From the NCBI GenBank assembly GCA_949752745.1, contig OX457027.1:74654700-74718699 (forward strand): DNA of 64,000 bases, in the 5' to 3' direction. Source of the stretch: Protula sp. h YS-2021 (lineage: Eukaryota; Annelida; Polychaeta; Sabellida; Serpulidae). Below are positions 58,921-64,000 of the stretch, piece by piece (within the stretch, counting starts at the first letter, position 1; every line of letters starts with the position of its first letter). The notes beneath the pieces are model-generated. The model was not told the origin of the DNA. It ran no database searches and worked only from the letters and a program-made list of their open reading frames with translations. Both the position numbers and the translations under genes were made by a program.

Positions 58921-60110
58921 ATCGGCATAGTTTGACCTAATGACGTCCGGGTACATTTGACAGAACCTTTTGGACCTATAAAGTAACATTCCCACCAAGG
59001 TTCAACTTTCTCCGATGTTCAGCAGCTGAGGAACGTGCACATATAAGATTCTCAATTTCTACACCCTTCAGAAGTTGAAAGAATTGTCCGACTGAGCCTA
59101 GGAACACCCATACCAAATTTGAAGTCCATACGACTTTCTATTATCAAGATATTTTGTACACCAGATCTTGTCCAAATTATGTGCATATTTTACGTGACGG
59201 CATCATACACGGCACCCACTCCTTGTACTCGCGATAAAATTTGACAGAATCTTTCGGACCTACCAAGCAACAATCCCAGCAAGTTTGACCTTTCTCCTAT
59301 GTTTAGCGGCTGAGAAATTTCGCACATGATTTTGAAGCAATGACGTCATACGCCTTCCCTAATAATGTAACGTGCATCAAAAGTTGAAAGAACCGTCCTA
59401 CCTACCCAAAGAATGTGCAGATCACGTTTGAAGTCGAACGGACATTTCGTTCTCGAGATATTTCGCACACAAGATCGTATTCAGTATATATATACATAGT
59501 TTACGTGCTGCCATCATACGCCGCACTCACTCGTTATACTTATGACAAAATTTTACAGTCGCTTTCAGACCTTCCAAGCAACAACCCCATCAAGTTTGAA
59601 CTTTCTCCGATGCTTACCAGCTGAGAAATTTCGCACACAAGATTTTTTAAGCAATGACGTCATACGCCTTCCATTACAACATAACGTGCGTCAATAGTTA
59701 ATAGAACCGTCCGACCTACCCAAAGAATAACAAATCAAGTTTGAAGTCGATCCGACATTTCGTTATCGAGATACCTTGCACACAACATCGTGTTCCAAAT
59801 ATGTACATATTTCACGTGATGACGTCACATGCCCCACTCACTCGTTATACTCGCGACAAAATTTGATAGCAGCTTTCGAACCAACCAAGCAACAATCCCA
59901 CCAAGTTTGAACTTTCTCCTATGTTTAGCGGCTGAGAAATTTCGCATACGAGATTTTTACGTAGTGACGCCATACCTTTTCCATTATAATGCAACGTGCG
60001 TCAAAAATTGACAGGACCGTCCGACCTACCCAAGGAATGAACAGGTTAAATTTCAAGTCCATCCGGCTTTTCGTTATCCAGATATCTTGCACACATTTGT
60101 TCTCAAGACT
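58920..60110. repeat. Tandem repeat, unit about 300 bp, four copies
   Basis: The landmark AACTTTCTCC-ATGTTTAGC-GCTGAGAAAT recurs at about 59009, 59292, 59605 and 59914, giving intervals of 283, 313 and 309 bp. Each unit also contains a GACGTCATACGCC tract, a GACCTACCCAAAGAATG tract and a TTCGTTATCGAGATA tract. It is non-coding. Confidence 0.85.
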
Positions 60111-60457
60111 GGCACACACACACACATACGTACAGAACGTACAAACACTAATTGTCTTCCCTTGGTTGGGGAGACACATTACACGAAAACCCTTCCCAGA
60201 GCAGTTGTCCAAAGGTGCTCAGCTTTGGCCTGTTGGGTCTGGGCTTGTGTTCAGTTGAGGCCTAATTGACCCCTGACCTAGATGGCAGATGAAGGGGCTG
60301 ACCTTGTTGGTTGTGAGGCCTGGATCAACCACATAAACCAATGCAGGTACAACGTGTGCGGAGCAAATGTGAGAATCGCTCATGTATTTTATTACACCCA
60401 ATTTCTTTCTAAATGCAAACAATTTTAAAATACTAGAGTAGTGAGCATAGCCCACAG

Positions 60458-60480
60458 CCCCCCCCCCCCCCCCCCCCCCC
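60458..60480. repeat. Poly-C tract of 23
   Basis: An uninterrupted run of C lies directly before the ~165-bp repeat block. Poly-G of about 25 occurs elsewhere at 62112-62136. Confidence 0.95.
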
Positions 60481-60509
60481 ATCAGTTAAACACGGCCATC
60501 AACAGTCAA

Positions 60510-61100
60510 TCAAGAGCTGAAATTTTTCAAGTCCAGTTGGTGCATTTTCCTTGGACGAACCTGGCCCATTTACAATACCGATCTGTGTTTGTTCCCATAG
60601 AAGCTACATACCAAGTTTAATTAAAATCCCTGCAGTTGTTCTTGAGATATCGTGTCAACAAACTCATTCCGATGCTGAATAATTTCCATGATTTAGTAAG
60701 TTTCAAAGTGCATTTAGCTCATTTTCCTTGGGCCACCCAAACCCATTCACAATACAGATCCTTGTTAGTGCCCACAGAAGATACACACCAAGTTTCATTA
60801 AAATCCTTGCAGTTGTTCTTGAGATATCGTGTTAACAATAGTCAATCAAGAGCTGAAATTTTCTAAGTCCAGCTGGTCCATTTTCCTTGGACAAACCTGG
60901 CCCATTTACGACACCGATCTGTTTTTGTTCCCACAGAAGCTACATACCAAGTTCCATGAAAATCATTGCAGGAGTTATCGTGTTAACAAGCTCACACGAT
61001 AGTAAATCAAGGGCTGAAATTTTCTTAGTCCAGCTGGTCCATTTTCCTTGGACGAACCTTAACAAGTTCTTGATGACAGACCGACAGACCGACCGACCCA
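60510..61100. repeat. Tandem repeat, unit about 165 bp, 3.5 copies
   Basis: The landmark CATTTTCCTTGGACGAACCT recurs at about 60544, 60720, 60880 and 61040. Units also carry a CCAAGTTTCATTAAAATCC tract and a CTTGAGATATCGTGTTAACA tract. The block ends in GACAGACCGACAGACCGACC at 61077-61096, a GACC-rich tail often seen at the end of dispersed repeats in marine invertebrates. Confidence 0.8.
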
Positions 61101-62111
61101 CATGCGGTTGATCCCATATATTGGCCCTGTGGGGAATAGATAATTTTATAGTAGGCCCACCTCACACTTACTGCTTCAGTGAATTACTTTAAAACTAGAA
61201 CAGCCAGTGCACGTAAAACATAAAAGTACAGCTTTCTATACCACACACATTTAATCGACACCCAGGTACTTTTTTATTTTTGTAAACAAATGTCTCCCCC
61301 ACTAAGCCCATAATTTCCCAATAACTATTTTCCTGTTTTCTTTTTACTGACACAAAAGATTCATTTCTGCGAACATAATCATAATTTATTGTCCAAAATT
61401 CAAAAATAAACAAAACAAAATAATGTACCCGAGTATGTCAAACACCTTTATCAGCTTTTTGAAGGGGGAGGGGTGACGTTGGTTTCTCATTGGTCGGGGA
61501 GACATAATCAGTTACCATATGATCAACACTGCTTTGTGAAAACTGACTCAGGGCATAAAATGACGCCTACTGTCTAATCGATACCTCGTGCTAACCGATT
61601 GGCATAAAATCATGTTTATCGTATAATCGATACACTGTGATGATAACCAACTGGGTATAAAATCAAGTTCACTCCGGCTCATCACTTGCTTAGATGGGAA
61701 ACCTCGTTTTGACTATGTCCTGGTAAAAAAAAAAAAAACAGAAAGAAACCCGGCAAAACACAAAGTGCTTGTATCTGGAGTTCCTATAACCACTATACAT
61801 GTTTTATTAAGAATCTAGCAGATGTTCCAAAAAATATACTTGTTCTTTTTTAATAAAGATTTATCCCATAATTCATCTTGTTGCTTACGATGCGTTTTCA
61901 AGGTTCGATAAAGTCCGCCCACTTCCGTAGTAGCTAACAAAGTCAGGAATGTAATATTCTGACATCATTGTCAAAATAGCCATTCTAAATCTAAGTTATT
62001 AGCAAGCCTTCTAAGAAATATATTTTGTACTTTTTATCTTCCCAGAATTCACACTGGTGTGTATATACATTTGTATTTTACACCTTTTACTATTACTTTC
62101 CTCAACACTTC

Positions 62112-62136
62112 GGGGGGGGGGGGGGGGGGGGGGGGG
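62112..62136. repeat. Poly-G tract of about 25
   Basis: An uninterrupted G run on the plus strand, flanked by AT-rich DNA. Such tracts can form quadruplexes and are often mis-sized in assemblies. Confidence 0.9.
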
Positions 62137-62857
62137 TATAACCTCGTTTCTTACACTCGGTCACTAAAATCGCAATAAAAAGTCACCTGGCTGGGTCTTA
62201 AAATTTTCGAATAGAGAGAGAGGAAAAATAAGAAAGAAATCGACCACCCGGCCGGGTACAGAAAATTTCAAAGTAAAAAAGATTTACTTGAAAAGCAGAA
62301 AAATACTGAAAATGGGATTTTAGGATAAATTTACAAAAAGTTTTTAAAATTGCTATTAAACTTCGAAGTTATGTCAATTTTTTATTAGGTACCAAGAACA
62401 AAAAAAAAAAAAAAACCAAAAAAAACAAGGAGACGACTTTTTATGTTTTCATTTAATTAAGCACTTAAATATTTGCGCACATACAGTACACAAAACACAA
62501 AATATCCTGAATGCATACCGTACTATAAATATTTGCCTTGTTTCTCAGAAATATTTTTCACAATTTCAATTTAACACCCCCTCCCATCCCAGATGATGTT
62601 TACGAGGCCGAACGGCACACCACCGGAACGACTTTCAGTCACATCATACTCTAAACTGTGAAGCCTTACAGGAGCGCTGTATGATCGAAAGTAGGACAGC
62701 AGAATTTGTCAATAAGTGGATACGTGTACGTTATGATCGAAACCAGAACACCGAAACCTTGATCTGTTTACATAATAAGCAACAGTGGCACTCATAAGCT
62801 TGTGAAATGTGTTGCCTCTTGTTGATATAATCCGTTTTAAAGTGATAAACACACACA

Positions 62858-62860
<3 letters not shown>

Positions 62861-62938
<78 letters not shown>
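62861..62938. repeat. (AT)n microsatellite
   Basis: An AT dinucleotide run of about 78 bp, preceded by ACACACAC. Confidence 0.95.
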
Positions 62939-62941
<3 letters not shown>

Positions 62942-63415
62942 ATGTTACCCTTCAACCAAACTAGGAGATTTTATGCCAATAACCTAAATCAAAGACGAAA
63001 GTTGTAATTGGAAAAACCATACTGTTCATTTTCATGCTGCTTGTAAATATTGACAGACAACCAGTTCTCATTCGGACAGCGTATGCTCTTCTCTTTATCG
63101 GCCTGACATTGAAAACAATGCGTCAACAACAAAAAAAAAAAAAAAAAAAAAGACAGAGAGAGAGAGAGAGAAAAAAAAATCTAGTTTTTTACTCTTCAGT
63201 TTCGAAGTAGGTTAATAAATCATCACAACAGTAGAACTCATGGGGTCGCCATGTAGAACTTCCCGAATCGAAATATCAGTGCGGAATTTTTCTGTTCTGT
63301 TTCAGTTATCGTCCATACTCCACAATCAACAATTGATTAACCCTCATGAATAAATGTGTGGGTCTTTCCTGATATTTCATAAATTATCAAACCTGTAATG
63401 GTTCAGTTTCAGGCC

Positions 63416-63530
<115 letters not shown>

Positions 63531-63790
63531 ATCAACAGTGCATGCTAAACAATGAGGCTCAGATGGTTGGGATAGGCAGTGAAACCCAAGACGGATTGTT
63601 TCGATCTTCCTCCTTCTGGTGTTGGGTGCTAAAACATACGAGTTTCAAAGTGGGCAGTTGCAAGTCACTGTTTGTTCACGCGGTCACACTGTTTTAATCT
63701 CGTGGCGACACACTCTCCCACCCTTGCCGGTCACCGGGGAGAGCAATGGACAGACGGGTCACTCAAATCTCGCCCCTATCCGCTCTACGG

Positions 63791-64000
63791 TCATCCATCT
63801 TCTTTGAGATCCTCAGCTATGGCGAATAGCCGGAGCGCTATTAACTCGTCTGCTATGGCGCAGAGCGTGGCCGCCTCGGCATTCCTCTCCCGCCACTCGT
63901 TCAACATTCGCCAGACGACCTCGCGAAGCCCCGAGGCGCCGTAGTCGTACTCTAGTCTGTCTATGTCGCCGTCGTGAAAGCCTAGCCTACGCGCCAGAAA
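63791..64000 (-). CDS. Partial gene: C-terminal Death domain exon
   Basis: Reading from the right edge toward lower coordinates, 69 codons are followed by a TGA at 63793-63791. The frame shows a Death-domain fold pattern: L-A-R-R-L-G-F-H-D-G-D-I-D-R-L-E, then R-M-L-N-E-W-R-E-R-N, A-A-T-L-C-A-I-A-D-E-L and L-F-A-I-A-E-D-L. Spacing matches helices 2-6 of known Death domains; helix 1 would lie beyond the edge. GC content is much higher than the surroundings. The domain mediates contacts in apoptotic and innate immune signalling. The rest of the protein is outside the window, so its family cannot be named. Confidence 0.75.
   Translation of the reverse strand, partial: FLARRLGFHDGDIDRLEYDYGASGLREVVWRMLNEWRERNAEAATLCAIADELIALRLFAIAEDLKEDG

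Overview
The window is animal nuclear DNA: AT-rich, intron-dense and full of transposable elements. It is dominated by one plus-strand gene of 46 coding exons (1696-47656) whose splice phases agree from start to stop. The joined exons give 9441 nt, or 3146 codons plus a stop. The product is a classical cadherin of the large non-chordate (type III) kind. It has a signal peptide, about 17-18 cadherin repeats, a conserved NC segment, an EGF-LamG-EGF-LamG-EGF/EGF block, one transmembrane helix, and a cytoplasmic tail with p120-catenin and beta-catenin binding signatures. That architecture points to a non-chordate metazoan. I cannot name the phylum from the sequence alone.

Layout. 1-1588 is non-coding upstream DNA. 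1696-13953 holds coding exons 1-13, with a decayed Tc1/mariner element in intron 1. Intron 13 (13954-23319) is inflated by a young BEL/Pao LTR retrotransposon. That element has 2205-bp LTRs and CTCAG target duplications, and it sits inside an older pogo/Tigger-like element. 23320-36263 holds exons 14-28 (most of the cadherin repeats), with several MITE-like elements and an array of reiterated splice-donor sequences in intron 27. 37487-44579 encodes the membrane-proximal NC, EGF and LamG region. 44998-47656 encodes the transmembrane segment and the tail.

The most unusual part of the host gene is the tail. Between the conserved juxtamembrane exon and the beta-catenin-binding last exon lie four consecutive small exons of 120, 117, 111 and 108 nt. 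All are phase 1-1. At least the first two are clear duplicates of a unit carrying a D-M-H-A and L-S-N-L-Q motif, and the other two look like diverged copies. Each could be skipped without changing frame. The first can also be read through to a stop followed by an AATAAA, which would give a tail without the beta-catenin site.

Downstream (47657-63790) I see no convincing host gene. There are two decayed DIRS/Ngaro-type tyrosine-recombinase retrotransposons on the minus strand (about 51420-54100 and 57475-58640). There are also three tandem-repeat blocks with units of about 145, 300 and 165 bp, and long AT, poly-G and poly-C tracts. At the right edge (63791-64000, minus strand) is the C-terminal exon of a Death-domain protein that continues outside the window.
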